Below are positions 42,373 through 51,900 of a stretch of DNA of 64,000 nucleotides, in pieces. This stretch comes from Bacteroidetes bacterium SCGC AAA795-G10 (lineage in GTDB: Bacteria > Bacteroidota > Bacteroidia > Flavobacteriales > Flavobacteriaceae). A program made the position numbers and the translations under genes. Each line of letters starts with the position of its first letter. The stretch's first letter is position 1. Below the pieces are notes generated by a model that saw only the letters and a list, made by a program, of their open reading frames with translations, had not been told where the DNA came from and did no database searches. The stretch is from NCBI GenBank assembly GCA_003130815.1, contig QFDA01000001.1, positions 820,131 to 884,130 on the forward strand, read 5' to 3'.

Positions 42373-43935
42373 ATGGATAAGGGTAAAAATGGTATCATCT
42401 TATTGATTCTTTTGGTCTCTGCTTTTAGCAAAGCTCAAAACTTTAATATAGTTGATTTTGGGGCCGTATCAGGAGATAAGGCTATAAATACGGTTGCTAT
42501 AAATAAAGCTATTTTAAATTGTAGTAATAGTGGTGGAGGCAGGGTAGTAATCCCAGCAGGTGAATTTCTAACAGGCACTATTTATCTAAAATCAAATGTT
42601 AATCTTCATTTAGAACGAGGAGCAAAGTTGATAGGCAGTTTGAATATCAATGATTATGACTTAATGCCTGAAGGATATTATTATTCGGGGAAAAATTATA
42701 TGGGTATTTTGTTCGGTAATGATATTAAAAATATCTCCATAACAGGGAGTGGTATTATAGATGGGAGAGGCACCTCTTTTATGATTCAAAATACAAGATT
42801 TGCCCCATCGGTTGAAGAAAGAAAATTTACCCGTCAGAAAGAGGATTATCGAGATAACAAATCTCTTGAAGATGGGCCACTTAAATTTCATGAAAGACCA
42901 GGCCACATTTTAACAGTAAGTAATGCAGAAAATGTATCGATTAAGGGAATAGAATTTATTGATTCACCAAAGTGGACAATTCGTATAGGGGGAAGTGAAC
43001 ATGTAAAAATATCTGATATAACTATCAAAAATAATTTACTTATCCCCAATAGTGATGGTATTCATGTTACGTCCTCAAGCTACGTGAATGTTTCTAATTC
43101 AACTGTAATTGCAGGTGACGATGCTTTAATTGTAACAGGATTTATTTCGGGTAATGAAACGTATTCATTTGGCAATAATTCTAAGGAAGCAAAGAATATA
43201 ATTTTTGACAATTGTGTTGTGTCTTCAAAGTCTGCAGGTATTAGGGTTGGCTATGGGGAAAAACCAATCAAAAATGTAATATTCAGTAATATTATTATCA
43301 ATGATTCAAATAGAGGAATTGGCGTATTTTCTAGGGACAATAGTAATATTAGTGATATATATTTTACAAACATAATGATTAATACAAGACTGCATTCTGA
43401 TGGTTGGTGGGGTAGAAGTGAACCAATTCATATTTCCGCAATTCCCTCATCAAAAAAGGGAAACGCTGGAAATATTAAAAACATTGTCTTTAAAAATATA
43501 AATGCAAAATCAGAAAGCGGTATTTTAATTTACGGATACGAAGAAGGAAAAATTAAAAATATTAATATAGATGGTCTTACACTAAAAATATTGGAAGGTA
43601 AATACACATCAAAGTATGGAGGGAATTTTGATTTAAGACCTGCTTATTCAACTAGTAAATCAATTTTTAAAAACAATATTCCAGCTTTTTATGCAAAAGG
43701 ATTGAATGGATTAAGAATAAATGATATAACCTTAGGCTGGGAGAATCCAAAATCTAATTTTTTCACGACAGGAATAGAAATTGAAAATTTCGAAAACATT
43801 CTTATTACAAATTATAATGTATCAGCTGCTTTTGAAAAGAAAAGTTTGTATGATATTAAATTATCAAAAGGTGAAAATTATAAACTTGTAAATGATCTTT
43901 CATTAAGTCATCAAACCAAAATTTTATATCCTTAA
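42373..43935 (+). CDS. Exported GH28 (polygalacturonase-like) glycosidase
   Basis: 520 residues with a signal peptide ending at SKAQ. A right-handed beta-helix of the pectate lyase/GH28 class: FNIVDFGAVSGD at the start (the Pectate_lyase_3-type opening), then NSDGIHV (catalytic Asp), AGDDALIVTG (catalytic Asp pair) and SAGIRVGYGE. The family hydrolyses galacturonic acid- or rhamnose-containing glycans, and related exo-acting enzymes act on other uronic-acid or sulfated polymers. Its companions are sulfatase and GH2 genes, fitting sulfated glycan use. Confidence 0.88.
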   Translation: MDKGKNGIILLILLVSAFSKAQNFNIVDFGAVSGDKAINTVAINKAILNCSNSGGGRVVIPAGEFLTGTIYLKSNVNLHLERGAKLIGSLNINDYDLMPEGYYYSGKNYMGILFGNDIKNISITGSGIIDGRGTSFMIQNTRFAPSVEERKFTRQKEDYRDNKSLEDGPLKFHERPGHILTVSNAENVSIKGIEFIDSPKWTIRIGGSEHVKISDITIKNNLLIPNSDGIHVTSSSYVNVSNSTVIAGDDALIVTGFISGNETYSFGNNSKEAKNIIFDNCVVSSKSAGIRVGYGEKPIKNVIFSNIIINDSNRGIGVFSRDNSNISDIYFTNIMINTRLHSDGWWGRSEPIHISAIPSSKKGNAGNIKNIVFKNINAKSESGILIYGYEEGKIKNINIDGLTLKILEGKYTSKYGGNFDLRPAYSTSKSIFKNNIPAFYAKGLNGLRINDITLGWENPKSNFFTTGIEIENFENILITNYNVSAAFEKKSLYDIKLSKGENYKLVNDLSLSHQTKILYP

Positions 43936-43952
43936 TTCATTTTATTATCTCA

Positions 43953-45032
43953 TTATTTTATAGGCAACGGCTTACCATAACCTGAACCAAACTTTTGAGG
44001 AAGGTTCATCAATTTTCTTATAAGAGGAGCTATTTGATTATTATATACCTGATTATTTGATAGTTCTCCTTTAGCTTTTACACCTTTTCCAAAAATTATT
44101 AACCAAGTTTCATCAGAACCTGTAATTTCTTTACCATGACTTTTCCAACTTTCAATTGGATTTGTACCTCTTCCATGATCAGTGGTAATTATAAAAGTTG
44201 TTTTGTCTTTATAATAACTGTTGCCTTGACAAAAATTCCACAGGTCCTCAATTAAAGTATCTGTATTTTTTGTTGACTTTAAATAGGACTCATAATCTCC
44301 GTCATGCGCAAAATCATCAGTTTCTCCATAAGAAATGAATATTAAATTAGGTTTATGTTTATTAATATATGCTTTAGCAAACTGATGTGTAAATCCATCT
44401 AAACGAACAGTTCCCCATGGACTTGGTATTTGTTTTTGTAATTGGTTTAACAACTTTTCATCTGAATTTAAAGGAAAGTCAGACGAAGGCTCAAATCCGC
44501 AATTAGTATAAACTTTTGATCTTTCTTCGTTTATTATGTAATCAAAAACATCCCAACTTGCAAAAGCAGCGACTTTTATAGGATTATAATTCTTGGCATA
44601 TTGTTCTAAAACTGTCTCATTAGGATTTGGAATTTTATCATTTGAATTTATAGATCTGTCGTCAGCTTTTCCTGTTAATATTTCATTATATCCAGGGTAA
44701 GAAAAAAGCAATTTGTTGGTTAAATTAACTTTACTTCCAAGATTTCTATTTCCAAAAATTTGCCCAATTTTTACTATTTCGTTCCAAACAAAAGGCATTA
44801 AAAGTGATCTTCTTTTTTCCTGTTTATTTTCCCAAGCCCAGTCATAAAGATCATCTGGATGTTTTACAAAGTTTTTGTTTTTAATAATTAGTGGATCAGC
44901 TCCTGTGAACAATTCTTGCCATCTCAGTCCATCAAGAGTAATTAAAACAACTTTTTGATCACTAATCTTGTTTTGAGCAAAACATAAATGGGTAAGTAGA
45001 AAACTAAAATAATAAAAGACAACACTACGCAT
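43953..45032 (-). CDS. Exported alkaline phosphatase-superfamily protein
   Basis: 359 residues with a signal peptide (cut near LCFAQ). The AP-superfamily core shows in KVVLITLDGLRWQELFTGAD (first metal Asp), SYGETDDFAHDGDYESYL (Asp and His) and FIITTDHGRG (Asp and His). The segment that usually holds the nucleophile reads SYPGYNEILTG, with Glu where a Thr or Ser is expected, so phosphatase activity is doubtful or uses another residue. It is the gene after the ADP-ribosylglycohydrolase on the same strand, 18 bases apart. It could be a phosphodiesterase or a phosphopentomutase-like protein. Confidence 0.75.
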   Translation of the reverse strand: MRSVVFYYFSFLLTHLCFAQNKISDQKVVLITLDGLRWQELFTGADPLIIKNKNFVKHPDDLYDWAWENKQEKRRSLLMPFVWNEIVKIGQIFGNRNLGSKVNLTNKLLFSYPGYNEILTGKADDRSINSNDKIPNPNETVLEQYAKNYNPIKVAAFASWDVFDYIINEERSKVYTNCGFEPSSDFPLNSDEKLLNQLQKQIPSPWGTVRLDGFTHQFAKAYINKHKPNLIFISYGETDDFAHDGDYESYLKSTKNTDTLIEDLWNFCQGNSYYKDKTTFIITTDHGRGTNPIESWKSHGKEITGSDETWLIIFGKGVKAKGELSNNQVYNNQIAPLIRKLMNLPQKFGSGYGKPLPIK

Positions 45033-45050
45033 TTATTTTTCTGAGCTTAT

Positions 45051-46412
45051 CTAATTTAATTTTGGAATATACCAAAGGTTGTTTTCAAGATCAACACCAC
45101 CACCAAGTTCTTCTTGAACTACACGGTCAGTTATAAATACTCCAATATTGGCCATGCTAGTAAAATTATCTATGCCATTTGGAAAGTTTTGCCTTGTTCT
45201 ATGAATATTGTATTCTTCAGAGAACTCTCTATTGAATGCTTTTTCAACCTCATCTTGACCAATCATAAATCCAATAAGACCACCCCAAGTAGCAGTTGGA
45301 TTATCCGAATCCCATCCCATAAGCGAAGCTATTTTAATTGTCTCTTTCAAATCTCCTTCACCAGCAAATAAACTTATTATGCTCGCAGCAAAGTTTATCC
45401 CTGCTGCTGCACAACCGTTACATTTTTCTATCTCTTCTTTTGAAATTCCTGTAGAATGATCATAACCATCCTTATGATCTACTTGATATCTTTGGTAAAC
45501 ATTATCTCTTATAGTTTCCCACGGTATTCCTTCATTATATTGTTTTTTTACAAAATCATACATTTTTGAAGCATACGAGTCATCGGGAAGTTGATTTCTT
45601 GACTTTTCCGCAATAAGTAAAAGATTTTCTTTTATATCCAAATTTGGATCAGGATTAGCGGCCAACGAGTACATAGAAACATAAAATTTAGAAATCCATT
45701 CAGCATTAAATCTAGCAGTCGTCCTTATTGGCAAGTCTGCCATTTCAATAGCAAAATCGGGTCTTCCAGGAGAATAGAAGCCAAAAATTTCAGTAGTTAA
45801 TTGAGCATCTATCATATCAAAATCAGGATTGTTTTTAGGATCACTTGTTGCTGGTGGAACAACTCCACCTATCATTAAATCTAATGCTCTTTGGTTTGAA
45901 ACCCACAAAAAATTTTCTTCCTTTTCCTTTATATGTTTTAACCAACCCTCTCTTATTTGTTTTCCTGTTAATTTTGATGTTTTATTTGTGTAAAGCAAAT
46001 GTTGATATATATACTCAATATCTGTGTCATCGTCGGCTCCCCACCTTCCGTCGCTTCCCTCAAAAACAAAATCTATTGTCCTTATCTGAGCTTTTCTTTC
46101 CCAATATGCTCTCTGATCTTCTTTACCCCAATCATTTCTTGTATAAAACGGACCAGATTTTACTTTACCTACATTACCAACCTTATCCATTTCGGTTACA
46201 AGGCCAGTCCAGTTGGCAATGCATTGTGCAAGCCAAAACCCTTTTAGTTTATTAATATAATCATCCCTTGATACAATTATTTCATTTCCAGTAGGGGTAT
46301 AATTTTTATATTCATAGTTATCGTCTTTGAGAGTAATTTTTTTTGAATTTTTTTCTGAAGAACAAGAAGTCAAAGAAATAACGGAAAGTATTAAAATCAG
46401 TTTTTTCATCAT
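45051..46412 (-). CDS. Lipoprotein of the ADP-ribosylglycohydrolase family
   Basis: 453 residues with a lipobox (SLTSC). The ARH fold is recognised by LKGFWLAQCIANWTG near 52, the Mg-binding acidic segment GADDDTDIEY near 123, and the late metal motif MGWDSDNPTATWGGLIGFMIG (about 365-385), equivalent to GGDTDT in classical ARH enzymes. Family members hydrolyse ADP-ribosyl bonds or related N-glycosides. Being exported, it could release ribose-containing products for the ribokinase and permease encoded divergently at 46550 and 47466. Family sure; substrate inferred. Confidence 0.85.
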   Translation of the reverse strand: MMKKLILILSVISLTSCSSEKNSKKITLKDDNYEYKNYTPTGNEIIVSRDDYINKLKGFWLAQCIANWTGLVTEMDKVGNVGKVKSGPFYTRNDWGKEDQRAYWERKAQIRTIDFVFEGSDGRWGADDDTDIEYIYQHLLYTNKTSKLTGKQIREGWLKHIKEKEENFLWVSNQRALDLMIGGVVPPATSDPKNNPDFDMIDAQLTTEIFGFYSPGRPDFAIEMADLPIRTTARFNAEWISKFYVSMYSLAANPDPNLDIKENLLLIAEKSRNQLPDDSYASKMYDFVKKQYNEGIPWETIRDNVYQRYQVDHKDGYDHSTGISKEEIEKCNGCAAAGINFAASIISLFAGEGDLKETIKIASLMGWDSDNPTATWGGLIGFMIGQDEVEKAFNREFSEEYNIHRTRQNFPNGIDNFTSMANIGVFITDRVVQEELGGGVDLENNLWYIPKLN

Positions 46413-46549
46413 GAAATAATTTTTTAATTACAAATAACTTATATTATATTTTATTTAATGTCCTGTGAGAACTCTTTTAAATTTAATCTTAAATTTTTAA
46501 ATGGTGTCTTTTTTTCAAAAGAACTCATTTGTTTGACAAAAAACTAAAA

Positions 46550-47479
46550 ATGAAAAATAACATCTATGTAATTGGTAGTTCTAACACTGACATGGTAATA
46601 AAATCAGGTTTAATTCCTAAGCCAGGCGAAACAGTGATAGGTGGAAAATTTTACACCTTTCAAGGAGGAAAAGGTGCTAACCAAGCGGTTGCTGCATCAA
46701 AACTTGGTGGGAATGTTACATTTGTTTGTAGGGTTGGCGATGATTCTTTAGGCAAAAACTCAATCAGGCAATATGAAGCTCATGGTATAAATACAGAATT
46801 TATTGGGGTTGAAGAAAATGACCATACAGGGGTTGCATTAATTATGGTTGACAAAAAAGGTGAAAATCTAATATCAGTATCTTCAGGGGCAAACTCAAAA
46901 ATGAAAATTGAAGATGTATCTTTTTTAGAAGCTAAATTAACTAACTGTGATATTGTCTTAACTCAGCTTGAAATTCCTACAAATGTTGTCAAATATTTAA
47001 TTGATATCTGTAGTAAAAAAAATGTAAAACTTATTTTAAATCCTGCACCTTTTCAGATAATTGAAGATAAATATTTGAAGAAAATTCATACAATAACACC
47101 AAATATCACAGAGACTAAATATCTGACGGGAATTGAAATAAATAACATTGATTCATCCAAGTTAGCAGCTCAAAAGCTAATTGATAAAGGAATAAAAAAT
47201 GTTATAATAACTATGGGTTCAAATGGAGTTTTTTTTATGTCAGAAAAACAAATGGCTCACATTAAAGCAAAAAAAGTAAAAGCTTTAGATACTACTGCAG
47301 CTGGAGACACCTTTAATGGTGCCTTAGCCACAGCATTTTCCTTTGATGTTGACATAATTAAAAGCATCAAATTTTCAAATGCAGCTGCTGCATTTTCAGT
47401 CACTAGACTCGGTGCTCAAGATTCAATTCCTAAAATAAATGAATTAGATAAAAAATTTCAAAATTATGTTCATAGTTGA
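46550..47479 (+). CDS. rbsK: Ribokinase
   Basis: 309 residues from the ATG at 46550; an in-frame TTG seven codons earlier is less likely. PfkB-family motifs: SNTDMVIKSGLIPKPGETVIG near the start, FQGGKGANQAVAASKLG (substrate-binding GGKGAN) and DTTAAGDTFNGALATA (anion hole and catalytic Asp). Phosphorylates ribose to ribose-5-phosphate in the cytoplasm. It overlaps the permease gene by 14 bases, so the pair is translationally coupled. Confidence 0.9.
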   Translation: MKNNIYVIGSSNTDMVIKSGLIPKPGETVIGGKFYTFQGGKGANQAVAASKLGGNVTFVCRVGDDSLGKNSIRQYEAHGINTEFIGVEENDHTGVALIMVDKKGENLISVSSGANSKMKIEDVSFLEAKLTNCDIVLTQLEIPTNVVKYLIDICSKKNVKLILNPAPFQIIEDKYLKKIHTITPNITETKYLTGIEINNIDSSKLAAQKLIDKGIKNVIITMGSNGVFFMSEKQMAHIKAKKVKALDTTAAGDTFNGALATAFSFDVDIIKSIKFSNAAAAFSVTRLGAQDSIPKINELDKKFQNYVHS

Positions 47480-48470
47480 AAATTATACTTTCTCTGTTTT
47501 CCTCTGTTTTATAACAATGTTATGTTGGGGTTCATGGGCAAATACTCAAAAACTTTCTCCAAAATCTTGGCCTTTTACATTGTTTTATTGGGATTACGCC
47601 ATTGGTGTTCTTTTATTTTCCTTACTAATTGGAATTTCACTTGGTAGTTTCGGAGAAAGCGGAAGACCGTTATTTGAAGATTTAATACAAGCTAATTTGG
47701 GATCTTATTTAAACGCTTTTATAGGAGGAGTTATTTTTAATTTAGCAAATTTGATAATTGTTGCTGCAATTAGTATTGCAGGAATGTCTGTAGCTTTTCC
47801 AATTGGCATTGGCACCGCACTTATTTTAGGTGTTTTTATTAATTATATTTCAACCCCGATTGGAAATCCATATTATTTATTTTTGGGAGTGTTTTTAATT
47901 GTTTTAGCAATTTTAATTGATGCTATTGCTTATAAATTTCATTTGGGTGGTAAGACAACATCATCATACAGCGGAATAGTAATTTCCCTAATTGGAGGAA
48001 TACTTATGGGATTGTTTTACAGGTTTGTTGCCTCTTCAATGTCTTCTGATTTTAACAATCCTGTAAGTGGTTTGTTTACACCATATAGCGCACTATTAAT
48101 TTTTTCTTTTGGAATCTTTATTTCAAACTTTATTTGGAATACGTATTTTATGTACAAACCAATTGAGGGTAATCCAGTAAAATTTAAAAATTATTTCTCA
48201 AATTCAACTTTTAAAACTCATCTAATAGGTATACTTGGAGGAATTATCTGGTGTGTTGGAATGTCATTAAGCTTAATTTCTAGTGAAAAAGCAGGTTATC
48301 CTATTTCTTATGGATTAGGACAGGGCGCAACCATGGTGGCTGCAGCTTGGGGAGTTTTTGTATGGAAAGAATTTAAAGGGGCAAGTTTTAAAATTAACGT
48401 ATTGATATCATTAATGTTCCTTTTGTTCATATGCGGTCTTGTCCTTATTATAATATCAAGGTATAACTAG
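47466..48470 (+). CDS. GRP/RhaT-like sugar permease (probable ribose uptake)
   Basis: 334 residues with about ten membrane helices, in the glucose/ribose porter branch of the DMT superfamily: FITMLCWGSWANTQKLSPKSWPFTLFYWDYAIG at the start in the usual spacing, NLIIVAAISIAGMSVAFPIGIGTALILG in the middle, and WGVFVWKEFKG near the end. The start overlaps the ribokinase gene by 14 bases, so ribose (perhaps from nucleosides or ADP-ribose) is the likely cargo. Confidence 0.85.
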   Translation: MFIVENYTFSVFLCFITMLCWGSWANTQKLSPKSWPFTLFYWDYAIGVLLFSLLIGISLGSFGESGRPLFEDLIQANLGSYLNAFIGGVIFNLANLIIVAAISIAGMSVAFPIGIGTALILGVFINYISTPIGNPYYLFLGVFLIVLAILIDAIAYKFHLGGKTTSSYSGIVISLIGGILMGLFYRFVASSMSSDFNNPVSGLFTPYSALLIFSFGIFISNFIWNTYFMYKPIEGNPVKFKNYFSNSTFKTHLIGILGGIIWCVGMSLSLISSEKAGYPISYGLGQGATMVAAAWGVFVWKEFKGASFKINVLISLMFLLFICGLVLIIISRYN

Positions 48471-48484
48471 TTAATAGTAAGGTT

Positions 48485-48501
48485 TTAAAGTTTGACTTTA
48501 A
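48485..48501. terminator. Hairpin between convergent permease and THX genes
   Basis: TTAAAGT, a TTG loop and ACTTTAA form a perfect 7-base-pair stem in the 50-base gap between two converging genes. Position suits a two-way terminator, but the stem holds only one G-C pair and no long T run follows. Confidence 0.3.
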
Positions 48502-48520
48502 TTAACATCATTTAAAATCA

Positions 48521-48646
48521 CTATTTTTTTGAGGATTTGGTCTTATTTTGATTTGACTGTGAGCTTTTACTTCCCCTTTTTCTTGTAACACCGTATGAGC
48601 CCATAAAAATTTTACCTCGTTTAGTTTTTTTATCACCCTTTCCCAT
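48521..48646 (-). CDS. 30S ribosomal protein THX
   Basis: A 41-codon frame beginning MGKGDKKTKRGKIFMGSYGV and continuing TRKRGSKSSQSNQNK. The MGKGDKKTRRGKI...GSYG.TR opening is the signature of the small THX protein that sits in the head of the 30S subunit in Thermus and in Bacteroidota. Highly basic (about a third Lys/Arg), no membrane part. It stands alone between the permease and a small membrane protein. Easy to miss because of its length. Confidence 0.9.
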   Translation of the reverse strand: MGKGDKKTKRGKIFMGSYGVTRKRGSKSSQSNQNKTKSSKK

Positions 48647-48670
48647 TCTTTTTTGTTTTAAATTTTTTAT

Positions 48671-48904
48671 TTAAAATATATCTGGGAATTGAACTCCTAG
48701 CACATATCCGAGAAGAAGTCCAAGTGCAAACATAATTAGTCCTTTAGCGCTAAAGAACCATCCAAAATTTTCTTCCCAAGAATCAGGTATAAAATTACCA
48801 TCAGCATCTTCAGCTTTTCCAGTTCTAGTGAGATAACCCGCGTAGAAGTACACTCCTGAAACAAGAATAATTATAAAAATAAGAGTTATTATAAATTCAT
48901 TCAT
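48671..48904 (-). CDS. Small two-helix membrane protein with Ca-loop-like segment
   Basis: 77 residues: a membrane helix at about 5-25, a short polar region and a second helix at about 52-72. The polar loop reads KAEDADGNFIPDSWEENFG; D-x-D-x-N-x-I-P-D-S-W-E is the pattern of calcium-binding thrombospondin type 3-like loops used in many Bacteroidota surface proteins. Function unknown. Downstream on the same strand, 24 bases away, is the THX gene. Confidence 0.65.
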   Translation of the reverse strand: MNEFIITLIFIIILVSGVYFYAGYLTRTGKAEDADGNFIPDSWEENFGWFFSAKGLIMFALGLLLGYVLGVQFPDIF

Positions 48905-48995
48905 ATTACTGTTTTTCAGTAAGTTAACAAGAAAAAATAAGAAATCAAAATTTCAAAATTTTACTTCCTTGTGATTACATAAGACTTGTAAAAAA

Positions 48996-51900
48996 TTAAT
49001 CAGTCACAATCATTTCAATTTTATTATTTCTTAAAGTATCTAAAGTATTTGATAAGTCGTCAGTTTTGAGTTTTTCAAATTTTTGTGCTATTGAATTTAA
49101 TCTACCTTTTAAAATCTCATAAACTTCCATATAAGAATCAGCAGGTTTAAAATCAGATATTTGGACATTTGCGGCCAAATATCTCAATTTTTCAACAAGC
49201 ATTTTCTGATATCTAACACCATCTTGTCCAGTACCAGTTATTTTTAATTGAATAAGTTGTTTTTCAATTTCTAAAAATTGATTTTCAAGCTTATCTACCA
49301 TTTGAACAAATTCCTTTTTGGAACTGGAGTTTTTTAGCATAGCTTTTAAATCAAGTAACTGTCTCCTAATGACCTCGATTGAGTTGATGTGAGAGATTGT
49401 AGAGTTCAAATCTGCATAGATTTTGGTAACTAGCTCATTTTGAAGATTGATGTCCTCTAAAGTTCCTTCTGAATTAGGGTCTTTCATAACTTTTAAAGTC
49501 TTAGTCATTGAATTTGCACCTGATTTTAAAGTTATATTGTATGTTCCAGGGGGAGACATTATAGAAAAACTATAAAGACTTTGGTCTGCTCTTTCTTTAT
49601 TTTTATCAAGAGTAAACCAATCAGCATATAATGGTTTTGTTCTAAAGACAATATCGCTCGTTTCCTCATTTGAAAAGTCCCACCAAAGTCTATTAATACC
49701 TTTTTTTGCTTTTTCTTTTATGGTTTTAACAGGTTCATTTTTTTGATTTGTAATTACAATCTCTATGTCTTTTTCTACGTTAGACCAATAATTAATCGAT
49801 GCCCCTTTTGGTGGGTCTTGTCCCGTTGAAGCCTCTTTAAGCATTTGAAGACTATTTGTAACATTGTGAAACCTATATGCGGGTTTGATATCAAAAAGAT
49901 GGGCTTCTTTTTTTGTTATATTTTGATCTAGTTGTTGAAGTGGAGACAGGTCATCTAAGATCCAAATTCCTCTTCCGTATGTTCCAACAACAAGGTCATT
50001 GAAGTGCTCTTGAACGTCAATCCAATACATAGGGCTTGGAGGCAAGTTTGACATTAAACTTTGCCAATTCTTGCCATCGTCATTTGAAAAGTATAATGCA
50101 TTTTCAGTACCTAGGTAAAGTAAACCTTCTTTGACAGGATCTTCTTTGATATTTCTAGTGTAACTTAAATTGCCGGGCTTAATACCGTTAGTTATTTTCT
50201 CCCACGATTTACCGTAATTCTCTGTTTTGTAAACATAGGGTTTAAAGTCTCCAACCTGATGAAACTCAATTGTTAAATAGGCTTTTGCAGGATTCCATTT
50301 AGAAGCCTCAATATTTCTTACAACACCAAGCTTTGGAAGTTTAGGGATATTTTTCGTGACATTTTTCCAAGTTTTCCCATTGTCTTGACTTACATGTACT
50401 AAACCGTCATTAGTTCCCGCCCAAAAGACTCCTTGTTTTACAGGTGATTCTTCAAAAGCATATATAACATTCGCATACTCTACCGCAATATTATCTCCTG
50501 TTAATCCGCCTGAGAAGCCCTGCATTTTTTTATCATTCATTGTTAAGTCAGGACTAATTATTTCCCACGATTGACCGTCATTTGTTGTCTTATGTACATG
50601 TTGGCTGGTAACAAAAACAGTTTTGTTATCATGAGGGGAGATTAAAAGTGGGAATGTCCATTGAAATCTATATTTAAGCAATGATGCATAACTTCCAGCA
50701 GCATACTCTGGCCAAACTTCAAGTTGTCTATATTGTTTTGTTTTTTCATTATATCTAGTCACTATACCTCCAAGGGAACCTGAACCAGATGCACTTGACC
50801 AGACAATATCAGGATTTTTAGGGTCAGGAGTCGCAAAACCACTTTCTCCTCCACCGACTTCTCTCCATAAACCTGATTGTATCATTCCTGAATGCCACCA
50901 ATTTTCCATATTTGATCTACTAGGTCCTTTCATAGAAGGTCCGTCTTGTCTGTTGGTTAGTATGTTGTATGGAATGCTATTATCTGTTGTAACATGGTAT
51001 AGTTGAGCTACGGGGAGAAAAGTTTTCAACCAGGATTTTCCTCTGTTTTGCGAGATTGATATTCCACCGTCACCTGCTACAGCCATTCGGTTTCCATCAA
51101 ATGGATCGATCCACATTTCGTGATGATCCCAATTTGGAGATGCCAATTGAGGTCCATTTTTGTCTACATATTCTTCTTCTTCATCTCCATCACCTTTTAA
51201 TGCTTTTGTAACTGAAACACCCCCATCAATACTTGAGAAAAAGTCACTTGTCATAAAGTATATCTCATTTGGATTGTCTGTAGAGGCTGCGGTTCTTGTG
51301 TAGTATGCCTGTCTTCCCCCTAAGTTTCTGTTTGAGTTGACAAGTTTAAATGTTTTACCATTATCATCTGATCTCCATAGTTCACCCGATTCGGTTTCCT
51401 TCCCATTATAAGGCACACCGTCTCCTGTTTCAATCAGTGCATAGAGTCTATCAGGATCTGCAGGAGTCATTGCAAGAGCAATTTTACCCACATCTTTTTT
51501 GGGTAATCCGTTTCCTTTTAGTTTAGTCCAATTAATACCTCCATCTACAGATTTAAATATTCCACTTCCTGGACCTCCACTAATTCTTCTCCATGTTTTT
51601 AAATCTAACTGCCATGCTCCGGCAAATAATATTCTAGAATTGTCAGGATCCATAACCATATCAGAGATACCAGTATTACTGTCAATAAAAAGAACATGTT
51701 TCCACGAATCACCTCCATCCTCACTCATAAAAACACCTCTTTCCTTTTGAGGTGAGTAAGCATGTCCTAAAGATCCAACATAAATTAAATCTCTATTTTT
51801 CGGATGAATAATGATTCTACTAATTCTTCCTGTATTTTCTAGACCTAAATGTTTCCAGGTTTCACCTCCGTCCTCAGATTTATAAACACCATTACCAATA

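Noticed and set aside
45845-46255. 136-codon plus-strand frame inside the ADP-ribosylglycohydrolase gene.
   Set aside because: The minus-strand product has a full family pattern and lipobox; the opposite frame has a chance hydrophobic composition and no start context.
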